Positions 30,594-40,016 of a stretch of DNA of 64,000 nucleotides are shown here, one piece after another. Position 1 is the stretch's first letter; each line of letters starts with the position of its first letter. Under the pieces are notes generated by a model, which was not told the origin of the DNA, searched no databases, and saw nothing but the letters and a program-made list of their open reading frames with translations. The stretch is from positions 1,750,005 through 1,814,004 of the forward strand of contig NC_014228.1 in assembly GCF_000252955.1 (NCBI RefSeq). Direction: 5' to 3'. Source of the stretch: Xenorhabdus nematophila ATCC 19061 (GTDB taxonomy: Bacteria > Pseudomonadota > Gammaproteobacteria > Enterobacterales > Enterobacteriaceae). Position numbers and translations under genes: made by a program.

Positions 30594-30797
30594 TTATGTC
30601 AGAATAAATTTGCTGGATTTGGTTGGATGTAACGGGAAAATTTGTTTTGCAAGCAAATTTTCTATCGCAGATAATTCACCCAATAATTGCTGGCTATCGA
30701 TACAATGGCCTTTTACAGCATTGTAGAGTGGCGCAGGAAGGATCTGCCGTTGTAGAGAATTAGGGTAGCCGAATTGATAAGACACGAATTTTCCCAT
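30594..30797 (-). CDS. hemP: HemP/HmuP hemin uptake protein
   Basis: 67 residues. The C-terminal half (IDSQQLLGELSAIE...IFPLHPTKSSKFILT) matches the HemP family pattern (DS..LLG....I.H....Y.LR.T..GKLILTK) with several substitutions. The N-terminal half (MGKFVSYQFGYPN) is unlike the family and the ribosome site is weak, so the real start is uncertain. HemP is a small accessory or regulatory protein encoded just before the haem receptor. Here the receptor gene hmuR lies 1.4 kb further on, behind an IS. Confidence 0.7.
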   Translation of the reverse strand: MGKFVSYQFGYPNSLQRQILPAPLYNAVKGHCIDSQQLLGELSAIENLLAKQIFPLHPTKSSKFILT

Positions 30798-30807
30798 ACT
30801 AAATATT

Positions 30808-30844
30808 AACGATAATTATTCTGATATTGAGAATAATTATCGTT
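30808..30844. promoter_or_regulatory. Large Fur-type palindrome upstream of hemP
   Basis: A perfect inverted repeat with 15-base arms (aacgataattattct and agaataattatcgtt) around gatattg. Each half contains gataattatt, matching 11 of 14 fixed positions of the Fur 7-1-7 consensus, so two Fur dimers could bind side by side. It ends 11 bases before the hemP ATG and is the likely iron control site of the original hemP-hmuRSTUV unit. Confidence 0.75.
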
Positions 30845-31076
30845 TCAATAAAGACTAACTTCAAGCTCTTTTTTCCTATCTCCGAAATTGAGTAGTAATT
30901 ATCTGATTTTATATGATTTATTCGAGTAGGTGACTGGCTCTGATAGATTGCCCAGTATCGTCTGGAATGACTGAGATCACAATCACTCAGCCCCAAGCAA
31001 ATTCAATAAACAATAATGATATTTGCGTGAGAGCATGTCGTGAACAAATATTGTCAACCGTTTTAGTTTATTGAAA

Positions 31077-31940
31077 TCAGAACATACGGCGTTTCAGCCC
31101 CATTCCATCAATAATTTTGGCTGAAATTTCTTCGACAGAATAATTGGTAGTATTTAAATAATTAATTTTATTTTGGCGGAATAGCGCCTCAACTTCAGCA
31201 ATTTCAATCCGACATTGTCGCAATGAAGCATAACGGCTATTTTCGCGTCGTTCTTCCCGGATGGCAGACAGTCTTTCTGGGCTGATTGTTAAACCGAATA
31301 ATTTATGCTGGTAAGGTATTAAGGCTGCGGGTAATCGGATGTTATCCATATCATCAGCAGTGAAAGGGTAGTTTGCAGCCTGAATGCCAAATTGCATGGC
31401 AAGGTAAAGGCTGGTTGGTGTTTTACCACAACGGGATACGCCAAGAATAATGACTTGGGCTTGATCAAGATTTCGTAATGAAATGCCATCATCGTGGGCG
31501 AGGGCATAGTCGATAGCAGCGATGCGAGCATCATATTGGCTCAGATTTTTTTTGGATAATCCGTGAGTCCGATGTAATTCTGGTTTTGGCTCCAGACCGA
31601 TTTCCTGTTGTAATGGTGCGACCAATGTCTGGACAATATCCTGACAGAATCCCTCACTCTGGGTAATAATATTTTTGACTTCAGCTGAAATAATAGAATA
31701 AAAGACTAATGGCCTGATTTGAGTTTGTTGATATAGCGTATTTATTTGATCCTTAATTTCCTCTGCTCGTGCTTTGTTGGTAACAAAAGGCAGGGTATAA
31801 GAAGTAATAGTAATAGGAAATTGTGATAATACGGCATGCCCTAATACTTCTGCTGTGATTGCTGTACCATCAGAAATAAAAAACACACTACGTTCCAATA
31901 TCTCATTTTCTGATGCCTGGGGTGGATAATTTTTTATCAT
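31077..31940 (-). CDS. ppsR: PEP synthetase regulatory protein (bifunctional kinase/pyrophosphorylase)
   Basis: 287 residues, DUF299 family. The P-loop [15 protein letters not shown] lies near 168. [17 protein letters not shown] at the N-terminus and the [13 protein letters not shown] end are typical. It inactivates PpsA by ADP-dependent phosphorylation of a Thr and reactivates it by phosphorolysis. It is transcribed divergently from ppsA with 248 bases between, as in E. coli. Confidence 0.95.
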   Translation of the reverse strand: MIKNYPPQASENEILERSVFFISDGTAITAEVLGHAVLSQFPITITSYTLPFVTNKARAEEIKDQINTLYQQTQIRPLVFYSIISAEVKNIITQSEGFCQDIVQTLVAPLQQEIGLEPKPELHRTHGLSKKNLSQYDARIAAIDYALAHDDGISLRNLDQAQVIILGVSRCGKTPTSLYLAMQFGIQAANYPFTADDMDNIRLPAALIPYQHKLFGLTISPERLSAIREERRENSRYASLRQCRIEIAEVEALFRQNKINYLNTTNYSVEEISAKIIDGMGLKRRMF

Positions 31941-32070
31941 TGTTTTCTTCTATTGTTAGATTGATGAAGCGTAATCGCATTTATTGCGTTGTTGGCTGAA
32001 TCGTTTTTATTAAGCATTATCAGAACAACCCGGATTTCTGACTATACCTGTAAAAAAATAATATTGTTGG

Positions 32071-32085
32071 GTTGAACGATTCACC
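32071..32085. promoter_or_regulatory. Cra (FruR) site upstream of ppsA
   Basis: Read on the minus strand the site is ggtgaatcgttcaac, 10 of 12 positions of the Cra consensus TGAATCGTTTCA. It resembles the Cra site known upstream of E. coli ppsA, as I recall it. It lies about 105 bases before the ppsA ATG. A second partial match (gctgaatcgttt) occurs at 31995-32006. Cra activates ppsA when fructose phosphates are low. Confidence 0.6.
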
Positions 32086-32188
32086 TTTCCGTATCTGACA
32101 AGACAATGTGCTAGGCTATTTCCTGCTGTAAAGAGCAGCCTTAATTTTTCCGATTTGTACCTCTGAATGTAAAAAAGGATAGTTTCCA

Positions 32189-34582
32189 ATGTCCAATAGT
32201 GGCCTCATCCCAAGCAATGTACTCTGGTATAACCAATTAGGCATGAATGACGTTAATCGGGTCGGTGGTAAAAACGCCTCTCTTGGCGAGATGATTACCC
32301 ATTTGGCTGAACTTGGCGTTTCTGTTCCCAATGGTTTTGCGACAACTGCACAAGCATTTAATGATTTTCTGGAACAAAGTGGTGTGAACCAGCGTATTTA
32401 TCAGTTGCTGGATGAAATCAATGTTGATGATATTAATCAACTGACCAGAGCTGGCGCACAAATTCGTCAGTGGGTGATTGATACGCCATTTACGGCTCAA
32501 CTTGAAAAAGATATCCGTGATGCTTACCTGCAATTGTCTGAAGGCGAACCAGATGCTTCTTTCGCTGTGCGTTCTTCAGCAACCGCTGAAGATATGCCAG
32601 ATGCTTCTTTTGCCGGACAGCAGGAGACTTTCTTAAATGTGCAAGGCATTGAGGCAGTTATGGTTGCCATCAAACATGTCTTTGCATCTCTTTTCAATGA
32701 TCGCGCTATTTCTTATCGTGTCCATCAGGGGTATGACCACCGTGGTGTTGCCCTCTCAGCGGGTGTTCAGCGCATGGTACGTTCTGATCTGGCGTCGTCT
32801 GGTGTTATGTTCACGATTGATACTGAATCAGGTTTTGATCAAGTCGTATTCATTACGTCAGCTTATGGTTTGGGTGAAATGGTCGTACAAGGTGCTGTTA
32901 ATCCTGATGAATTTTATGTTCACAAACCTACGTTGATGAATCATCACCCTGCGATAGTGCGACGTAATCTTGGTTCTAAAAAAATCCGCATGGTATATGC
33001 AGACAGTAAAGAGCATGGAAAACAAGTGCGTACTGAAGATGTTTCAGATGAACTACGCGATCGTTTCTCTTTGACGGATTGTGAAGTGGAAGCCTTGGCA
33101 AGGCAGGCCTTGTTGATTGAAAAACATTATGGTCGTCCGATGGATATTGAATGGGCGAAAGACGGGCACAATGGTAAGTTATATATTGTACAAGCACGCC
33201 CTGAAACTGTGCGTTCAAACCAGCAAGTCATGGAACGCTACCAACTGAATGAACAAGGTAGTGTGCTGGTGGAAGGTCGGGCGATTGGTCATCGTATCGG
33301 CGTTGGGGCTGTCAAGATTATCCATAATCTCAGTGAAATGGATCGTATTCAGGTAGGGGATGTGCTGGTCACAGATATGACCGATCCTGATTGGGAACCT
33401 ATCATGAAAAAAGCGGCAGCTATTGTTACCAATCGTGGTGGGCGTACTTGCCATGCGGCCATTATTGCCCGTGAGTTGGGTATACCTGCCGTTGTGGGTT
33501 GTGGAGATGCAACTGAGTGTCTGCAAGAAGGCCAGCAGGTAACAGTTTCTTGTTCGGAAGGTGATACAGGGTTTGTTTACCAGAATAAATTGGATTTCAG
33601 TGTTCATAGTTCACAAGTCGATGAATTGCCAGAATTAGATGTAAAGATCATGATGAATGTGGGTAATCCTGATCGTGCATTTGATTTTGCCTGCTTACCA
33701 AACGAAGGCGTTGGTCTGGCCCGCTTGGAATTTATTATTAATCGAATGATTGGTGTGCATCCTCGTGCTCTGCTTGAATTCTCTCAACAGTCTCCTAAAT
33801 TGCAAGCGCAGATTAGGTCATTAATGGTTGGTTATGATGATCCCGTGGAGTTTTATGTTGGAAAGCTGACTGAAGGAATTGCAACACTAGCAGCCGCATT
33901 TTGGCCGAAGCGTGTGATTGTTCGTTTGTCAGACTTCAAATCTAATGAATATGCAAACTTAGTCGGTGGGGATATATACGAACCACACGAAGAAAACCCC
34001 ATGCTAGGTTTCAGAGGTGCCGGTCGTTATGTTTCTGACAGCTTCCGCCAGTGCTTTGCATTGGAATGTGAAGCGGTTAAGCGGGTACGTAACGTGATGG
34101 GGTTAACTAATGTGGAAGTGATGATTCCATTTGTACGTACAGTGGCTCAGGCTGAAGCTGTTGTGGCAGAACTGGTATCTCAGGGTTTGAAACGTGGTGA
34201 AAATGGGCTGAAAGTCATCATGATGTGTGAGATCCCATCGAATGCGTTATTGGCCGATCAGTTCCTTGAACATTTTGATGGTTTTTCAATTGGCTCAAAT
34301 GATATGACACAGCTGGCTTTAGGGTTAGATCGAGATTCAGGTGTGGTTTCTGAATTATTCGACGAACGTAATAGTGCTGTGAAGCAATTACTGTCTATGG
34401 CAATTCAAGCAGCTAAACGTCAGGGAAAATATGTCGGTATTTGCGGGCAGGGTCCTTCGGATCATGAAGACTTCGCTGAATGGTTAGTGAAAGAGGGAAT
34501 TGACAGTTTATCATTGAATCCTGATACGGTAGTAAAAACGTGGATTTCACTAGCTCAAAATAGACTGGCTCAAAATAGTTAG
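32189..34582 (+). CDS. ppsA: Phosphoenolpyruvate synthase
   Basis: 797 residues (E. coli 792). The N-terminal ATP-grasp domain (about 20-350) includes [20 protein letters not shown]. The phosphohistidine domain has [16 protein letters not shown] with the catalytic His near 422 and the PpsR-target Thr next to it. The C-terminal PEP/pyruvate barrel (about 480-790) includes [19 protein letters not shown] and GICGQGPSD with the catalytic Cys. It converts pyruvate and ATP to PEP, AMP and phosphate in gluconeogenesis. The start at 32189 follows AAAAGGATAGTTTCC. Confidence 0.97.
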   Translation: MSNSGLIPSNVLWYNQLGMNDVNRVGGKNASLGEMITHLAELGVSVPNGFATTAQAFNDFLEQSGVNQRIYQLLDEINVDDINQLTRAGAQIRQWVIDTPFTAQLEKDIRDAYLQLSEGEPDASFAVRSSATAEDMPDASFAGQQETFLNVQGIEAVMVAIKHVFASLFNDRAISYRVHQGYDHRGVALSAGVQRMVRSDLASSGVMFTIDTESGFDQVVFITSAYGLGEMVVQGAVNPDEFYVHKPTLMNHHPAIVRRNLGSKKIRMVYADSKEHGKQVRTEDVSDELRDRFSLTDCEVEALARQALLIEKHYGRPMDIEWAKDGHNGKLYIVQARPETVRSNQQVMERYQLNEQGSVLVEGRAIGHRIGVGAVKIIHNLSEMDRIQVGDVLVTDMTDPDWEPIMKKAAAIVTNRGGRTCHAAIIARELGIPAVVGCGDATECLQEGQQVTVSCSEGDTGFVYQNKLDFSVHSSQVDELPELDVKIMMNVGNPDRAFDFACLPNEGVGLARLEFIINRMIGVHPRALLEFSQQSPKLQAQIRSLMVGYDDPVEFYVGKLTEGIATLAAAFWPKRVIVRLSDFKSNEYANLVGGDIYEPHEENPMLGFRGAGRYVSDSFRQCFALECEAVKRVRNVMGLTNVEVMIPFVRTVAQAEAVVAELVSQGLKRGENGLKVIMMCEIPSNALLADQFLEHFDGFSIGSNDMTQLALGLDRDSGVVSELFDERNSAVKQLLSMAIQAAKRQGKYVGICGQGPSDHEDFAEWLVKEGIDSLSLNPDTVVKTWISLAQNRLAQNS

Positions 34583-34605
34583 TTGAGTTTAATTCAAAAT
34601 TAAAA

Positions 34606-34634
34606 GAGCCTGTGAGCGTTATTGGCAGGCTTTC
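34606..34634 (+). terminator. Probable ppsA terminator
   Basis: The stem gagcctg/caggctt encloses an AT-rich loop with a short T tail (tttcataatt). It is modest in strength. Confidence 0.5.
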
Positions 34635-34705
34635 ATAATTATGTATGACACAATCTTTTTTAAGACAGGCGATTAACTATAATCAGCAAAATTAAGAAAA
34701 TTCCC

Positions 34706-34802
34706 AAAAAAAAAAGCCTATCATGGGCTGACAGGCAAAGACTACACACAGCAATATATGTATTACTTAGTTTTTCTCAGCCTATGGCGTATATAGGCTA
34801 AG
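34706..34802 (-). ncRNA. rprA: RprA small RNA
   Basis: On the minus strand the block complementary to 34734-34754 (ttgctgtgtgtagtctttgc plus c) is identical, from memory, to the conserved part of E. coli RprA. It runs directly into a terminator hairpin (gcctgtca, loop, tgatagg+c) with ten T. A 5' stem-loop agcctat/ataggct at 34779-34799 stands where E. coli RprA has its first hairpin. The position just downstream of ydiK and in the same direction is also that of E. coli. RprA is Hfq-dependent, made under Rcs control, and activates rpoS translation. The 5' end is estimated. Confidence 0.88.
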
Positions 34803-35054
34803 ATGGCAATTCACTGGGAAACGTTTGTTTCGATGAAATAATACTAATTTAATAAATGCGTTTATTCATTAAGAATCCTCTTAATAAATAGCCAGAGTAA
34901 GAATAAAATTCAGAAAAATAACTTTCCTGCACCAATTTATTGACGGGGTTTATTTATTTTAAAAATTGAATTTATTTTTTTGATAAAACTAAATTGATAT
35001 GTTTACTTATTTGATAATTGCGCGAAAAAATAATATTTTCGCGCGGTTATTTAG
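34803..35054. other. Upstream region of rprA, no gene
   Basis: It should contain the rprA promoter on the minus strand. The stretch ttaagaatcctctt near 34868-34881 resembles an RcsB box, about 65-80 bases upstream of the estimated RNA start, but the match is loose. The rest is AT-rich and featureless. Confidence 0.35.
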
Positions 35055-36164
35055 CTATTTTACGTTCTTTTCTTCAAAATAGGTTTTTGTATCTGATATT
35101 TTTCCCTCAGGTTTAGGAACTTCATTCATCCATGCTAATAGTAATCGGAAAGAAACTGCCAGTACGACAGGGCCAATAAATAAACCGATGACACCTAATG
35201 ACAGAATGCCACCGATTACACCAGTAAGAATTAGGACCATGGGTAAATCAGCACCAAGACGGATGAGGAAAGGGCGAAGGACTCCGTCCATTGTCGTCAG
35301 AACGAGGCTCCAGATGGCCAAAATTGTTCCCCAAGTGGTATCTCCCGTCCAGTACAGCCATGCAATAGAGGGTATAAGAACAAGTAAAGGTCCTAATTGA
35401 GCGACACAGCATACAAACATTGTTACTGTTAAAATCAATGGATAGGGAATGCCCGCAATTGCCAGCCCAATCCCTCCGGCGATAGCCTGTACCAATGCAG
35501 TGACAACAACACCAAGAGCGACGGCACGAATGGATTGCGCAGCCAACAGCACGGCTGAATCACCCCGCTTATCTGCCAGCCGAATGGCAAAATGGCGGAT
35601 ACTCAGCATGACCTGCTCACCTTTCCAATAAAGTAATACACTGAATATCACCATGAGAGCTAAGTGGAGAAGGAAACGACCTGCGTTGGCAGCCTGAGTA
35701 AAGAACCACGTTGCTGTTTTACCAATATAAGGCGGAATTTTGTTAAGGAGCATGTTACTGCCATCAGCAATTAACTCTTGCCATTTAAGGTATAAATTAT
35801 CACCAATAACAGGGACTTGGTTCAACCAATTCAACTGTGGAAGCTGAAGAGCCGAGGGCGATTTTGCCCACTCAATCAGTGGGGCGCTGTTTTCCACTAC
35901 ACTACTAATAAGTAATGCGATAGGAAGAACAAATAATAAGACTAATAACAATGTCATGATAGAAACCGCTATCCAACGTTTTCCCCATAATCGTTGTTGT
36001 AATTTTTCTAATAACGGCCAAGTTGCTATAACCACCATTCCAGCCCAAATGAACCCCAGAATAAAAGGGCTTAAGACCCAAAAACTGGTTGAGATAAGCA
36101 ATAAAATGAAAAATAAAGCAAATAACAGCTTGGGCAAATCTTGGTGGGATTGGAATTTTTCCAT
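35055..36164 (-). CDS. ydiK: YdiK, AI-2E family (PerM-type) inner-membrane transporter
   Basis: 369 residues from ATG 36164, the family length. A start 15 codons earlier has no ribosome site. About eight helices, with LSPFILGFIWAGMVVIATWP at the front and the family block GILSLGVIGLFIGPVVLAVS near the end. AI-2E family members are putative exporters of small molecules or ions; the YdiK substrate is unknown. rprA lies downstream in the same direction. Confidence 0.92.
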   Translation of the reverse strand: MEKFQSHQDLPKLLFALFFILLLISTSFWVLSPFILGFIWAGMVVIATWPLLEKLQQRLWGKRWIAVSIMTLLLVLLFVLPIALLISSVVENSAPLIEWAKSPSALQLPQLNWLNQVPVIGDNLYLKWQELIADGSNMLLNKIPPYIGKTATWFFTQAANAGRFLLHLALMVIFSVLLYWKGEQVMLSIRHFAIRLADKRGDSAVLLAAQSIRAVALGVVVTALVQAIAGGIGLAIAGIPYPLILTVTMFVCCVAQLGPLLVLIPSIAWLYWTGDTTWGTILAIWSLVLTTMDGVLRPFLIRLGADLPMVLILTGVIGGILSLGVIGLFIGPVVLAVSFRLLLAWMNEVPKPEGKISDTKTYFEEKNVK

Positions 36165-36371
36165 GAAATAATTTCTCGTAGCGATTGAAAATATGGCTAG
36201 CAGTAACAACGGTAATTAAATATAACGTTATTTCATCGATTGCTCAAAACAGATAAATATTGTGATATGGTTAAGAACCTGCCTGCTCAGAAAGTTGTCT
36301 GGGTAACATTATCCAAGATAGTATATAAATAAAGCAATGTGGATACTAATTAGAAAAGGGGCAACCAGCCA

Positions 36372-39300
36372 ATGATCCCACGTATATCACAAGCCCCTCA
36401 TGTCAGTGAACTGACACAGGACTATTTGACTGCACTAAAAGACGCTGGCTTTACAGGAGATACTGCCAGTAGTTATGCCGATCGGTTAACGATGGCAACA
36501 GATAACAGCATCTATCAGTTGTTGCCGCAAGCCATTGTATTTCCACGCTCTAGTGCCGATGTAGTATTGTTGGCGAGGGTAGCGGGAGAAAAGCGTTTTC
36601 ACACTCTGACATTTACTCCTCGTGGCGGGGGTACCGGTACGAATGGACAATCACTTAACAATGGTATTGTGGTGGATATGTCCCGTTATATGAACCGTAT
36701 TCTGGAAATCAACCCAGAACAAGGATGGGTCAAAGTTGAAGCGGGTGTTATTAAAGATCAACTTAATCAATATCTAAAACCTTTCGGATACTTTTTTTCT
36801 CCTGAACTCTCAACCAGCAATCGTGCAACATTGGGCGGCATGATCAATACAGACGCTTCTGGTCAGGGTTCACTGGTTTATGGAAAAACGTCGGATCATG
36901 TACTCGGTGTACGTGCTGTGTTATTGGGTGGGGAAATGTTTGATACCCGGCCTATGAGCATATCATTGGCGGAATCGATTGCTCAGGAAGAAACAACTGT
37001 CGGGCGTATCTATAAAACAGTACTGGAACGTTGCCGTGAGCAGCGAAAATTAATCATTGAGAAATTTCCTAAGCTTAACCGATTTCTGACAGGATACGAT
37101 TTGCGCCATGTGTTCAGTGATGATATGCAGTCATTTGACCTTACCCGTATCCTGACGGGTTCTGAAGGCACATTATCCTTTATTACGGAAGCCACATTGG
37201 ATATTACCCCGCTGCCAAAAGTCAGGCGGTTGGTGAATGTTAAATACAATTCTTTTGATTCAGCCCTGCGCAATGCTTCTTTTATGGTGGAAGCCAAGGC
37301 ACTTTCGGTTGAAACGGTAGACTCCAAGGTACTCAATCTGGCGCGAGAAGATATCATTTGGCATTCAGTGAAGGCATTGATTACTGATGTTCCTGATAAG
37401 GATATGCAAGGGTTAAATATTGTTGAATTCAGTGGCAATGATGAACAGCAAATTGATCAACAGGTTCATGACCTTTGCTTGCGACTTGATGAATTGATGG
37501 CAAACAATCAGGCCGGGATTATTGGTTATCAAACTTGTCATGACTTGGTGGATATCGAACGCATTTACGCCATGCGGAAAAAATCTGTGGGGCTGCTTGG
37601 TAACAGCAAAGGCATGGCCAAACCTATTCCATTTGTCGAAGACACATGTGTTCCTCCTCAGCATCTTGCTGATTATATAGCTGAATTCCGGCAGCTTTTG
37701 GATGGTCATAAATTGGATTACGGTATGTTTGGGCATGTAGATGCGGGCGTTCTGCATGTCCGACCGGCTTTGGACATGTGTGATCCCCAACAAGAAATCT
37801 TGATGAAGCAGATTTCCGATGAAATTGTCCGTTTAACCGCTAAATATGGTGGATTGTTATGGGGAGAACATGGCAAGGGATTCAGGGCGGAGTACAGCCC
37901 GGCCTTTTTTGGTGAAATTTTATATGACGAACTGCGTCGGATAAAAGCGGCCTTTGATCCGCTTAATCGACTAAATCCGGGGAAAATCTGTCCACCGATT
38001 GGCGTTGATGCTCCGATGATGCAGGTCGATGCAGCCAAACGCGGAACTTATGATCGTATCATTCCTGTCAATGTGAGAAGCGTATTTCGTGGCGCGATGG
38101 AATGTAATGGTAATGGTTTGTGCTTCAATTTTGATGTCAAAAGCCCAATGTGTCCGTCAATGAAGATCAGTCAGCATCGTATCCATTCTCCCAAAGGCAG
38201 GGCTACCCTTGTCAGGGAATGGTTAAGACTGCTGACAGAGCAGGGCGTTGAGCCTGAATTATTAGATCAAGGACTCAATCAGCAACGTCCAAGTTTACGT
38301 GGCTTGATTGAAAAAACCCGCCATAGTTGGCAGGCATGGCGAGGTGAATATGATTTCTCACATGAAGTGAAAGAGGCTATGTCAGGTTGCTTAGCGTGCA
38401 AAGCCTGTTCGACACAATGCCCGATTAAGATTGATGTGCCTTCGTTTCGTGCACGTTTTCTGGCCCTTTATCACGGGCGTTATCTGCGTCCATTACGTGA
38501 TCATATTGTGGCTAATGTTGAACGCAGTACACCATTAATCGCAAAGGCACCCCGTGTCTTTAACTTTTTCTTAAAGCAATCCTGGATACAAAAAATCAGC
38601 CAGCATACGATTGGGATGGTTGACCTGCCATTGCTTTCTTATCCGACCTTACAGCAGCAGCTTGCAGGGCACTATGCAGCCAGAACGACGCTGGAACAAT
38701 TGGAGGCTCTCTCATCCTCTCAGCGTGAGCAACATGTACTGATTGTTCAAGATCCTTTTACAAGCTACCACGATGCTAAAGTTGTTACTGACTTTGTTCA
38801 GTTGGCGGAAAAGTTAGGATATAAACCCGTATTATTGCCATTTTCACCTAACGGAAAAGCACAGCATGTGAAAGGTTTCCTGAGCCAATTTGCCAAGACA
38901 GCAAAGAAAACGGCTGAATTTCTTAACCGGGTAGCGCGTCTGGGTATGCCTATGGTCGGGGTCGATCCTGCTTTAGTGTTATGTTATCGAGATGAATACA
39001 AAGACATTCTTGGTGAGCACAGAGGCAACTTTAAAGTTCAATTGGTTCACGAATGGCTGGTCAGCATTCTGCCGGAAAAAATACCGCCAGAGAAATGTGA
39101 TGACTCAATATCCAGTGATAACTGGTATTTGTTGGGACACTGTACAGAAACGACATCACTCCCTAATAGCGGTAAGCAATGGGATGATATCTTCCGTTAC
39201 TTTGGTCATAAATTAAATAATATCAGTGTGGGATGTTGTGGTATGGCGGGTACATATGGCCATGAAACGAAAAATCTGGAGAAGTCGATTGGTATCTACA

Positions 39301-39443
39301 GACTTTCATGGGTGCCGGTATTGAAGAATTTGTCTCTGGAACATTGTTTGAGTACAGGGTATTCATGCCGTAGTCAGGTGAAACGCCTAGAAGGAAAGCA
39401 ACTTAAACACCCATTACAAGCCTTATTGGAGATCGTGCCGTGA
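36372..39443 (+). CDS. ydiJ: FAD-binding and iron-sulfur oxidoreductase YdiJ (D-2-hydroxyglutarate dehydrogenase type)
   Basis: 1023 residues (E. coli about 1018). The N-terminal PCMH-type FAD domain (about 40-280) has FTPRGGGTGTNGQSLNNGIV, followed by the FAD-oxidase C domain with FGHVDAGVLHVRPALD and LWGEHGKGFR. A 4Fe-4S part CLACKACSTQCPIKIDVPSF lies near 674, and a CCG-type domain is near the end (VGCCGMAGTYG). Such enzymes oxidise D-2-hydroxyacids and feed electrons to an acceptor. menI starts in its stop codon, so the two are co-expressed. Confidence 0.93.
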   Translation: MIPRISQAPHVSELTQDYLTALKDAGFTGDTASSYADRLTMATDNSIYQLLPQAIVFPRSSADVVLLARVAGEKRFHTLTFTPRGGGTGTNGQSLNNGIVVDMSRYMNRILEINPEQGWVKVEAGVIKDQLNQYLKPFGYFFSPELSTSNRATLGGMINTDASGQGSLVYGKTSDHVLGVRAVLLGGEMFDTRPMSISLAESIAQEETTVGRIYKTVLERCREQRKLIIEKFPKLNRFLTGYDLRHVFSDDMQSFDLTRILTGSEGTLSFITEATLDITPLPKVRRLVNVKYNSFDSALRNASFMVEAKALSVETVDSKVLNLAREDIIWHSVKALITDVPDKDMQGLNIVEFSGNDEQQIDQQVHDLCLRLDELMANNQAGIIGYQTCHDLVDIERIYAMRKKSVGLLGNSKGMAKPIPFVEDTCVPPQHLADYIAEFRQLLDGHKLDYGMFGHVDAGVLHVRPALDMCDPQQEILMKQISDEIVRLTAKYGGLLWGEHGKGFRAEYSPAFFGEILYDELRRIKAAFDPLNRLNPGKICPPIGVDAPMMQVDAAKRGTYDRIIPVNVRSVFRGAMECNGNGLCFNFDVKSPMCPSMKISQHRIHSPKGRATLVREWLRLLTEQGVEPELLDQGLNQQRPSLRGLIEKTRHSWQAWRGEYDFSHEVKEAMSGCLACKACSTQCPIKIDVPSFRARFLALYHGRYLRPLRDHIVANVERSTPLIAKAPRVFNFFLKQSWIQKISQHTIGMVDLPLLSYPTLQQQLAGHYAARTTLEQLEALSSSQREQHVLIVQDPFTSYHDAKVVTDFVQLAEKLGYKPVLLPFSPNGKAQHVKGFLSQFAKTAKKTAEFLNRVARLGMPMVGVDPALVLCYRDEYKDILGEHRGNFKVQLVHEWLVSILPEKIPPEKCDDSISSDNWYLLGHCTETTSLPNSGKQWDDIFRYFGHKLNNISVGCCGMAGTYGHETKNLEKSIGIYRLSWVPVLKNLSLEHCLSTGYSCRSQVKRLEGKQLKHPLQALLEIVP

Positions 39444-39853
39444 TTTGGAAACGCAATATAGATATGGATTCACTTAATCAGCTTAATATTAATAGTATGG
39501 TAACGCATGTAGGAATTGAATTTACCCAGATTGGTGATGATTTTATTGAAGCAACAATGCCCGTTGATCAACGTACAAAACAACCTTTTGGGATCCTGCA
39601 TGGTGGTGCATCTGTAGTATTGGCTGAAACACTGGGTTCGTTTGCGGGATATCTCTGTTCGGAAGGAGAACAGAAAGTGGTGGGGGTGGAAATTAATGCC
39701 AATCATCTGAAATCGGTTCGTGAAGGTACGGTCAAGGGAATTTGCAAACCTGTCCATCTTGGCCGTTCACACCAGGTTTGGCAGATTGATATCTATAATG
39801 AGCAACAACAATTGTGCTGCACATCTCGCCTGACAACGGCTGTTTTATCTTAG
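39440..39853 (+). CDS. menI: 1,4-dihydroxy-2-naphthoyl-CoA thioesterase
   Basis: 137 residues from a GTG that overlaps the ydiJ stop (GTGA). The protein starts MIWKRNI like its E. coli counterpart. It is a hotdog-fold thioesterase: the conserved PFGILHGGASVVLAETLGSF contains the catalytic Glu near 64. It hydrolyses DHNA-CoA in menaquinone synthesis. In E. coli the suf operon follows; here ldtE follows directly. Confidence 0.95.
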   Translation: MIWKRNIDMDSLNQLNINSMVTHVGIEFTQIGDDFIEATMPVDQRTKQPFGILHGGASVVLAETLGSFAGYLCSEGEQKVVGVEINANHLKSVREGTVKGICKPVHLGRSHQVWQIDIYNEQQQLCCTSRLTTAVLS

Positions 39854-40016
39854 TATTATTATCCCTCTGAAAGTTAATTCATTGCGTCTTTGTTCCTGTC
39901 AGCACTTGGCTGGCGGGAACGTTCTGACATTATTTGCAATGAATGCGATAGAATAGTCTCACAAAATCGTCTATTAATTAATCACAGACATTCAAGTATC
40001 ATTTCAGGGAGCATGT

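Noticed and set aside
30799..30996. 65-codon minus-strand frame across the Fur palindrome
   Set aside because: It would translate through the operator of hemP; composition is that of AT-rich chance sequence and no ribosome site is present.
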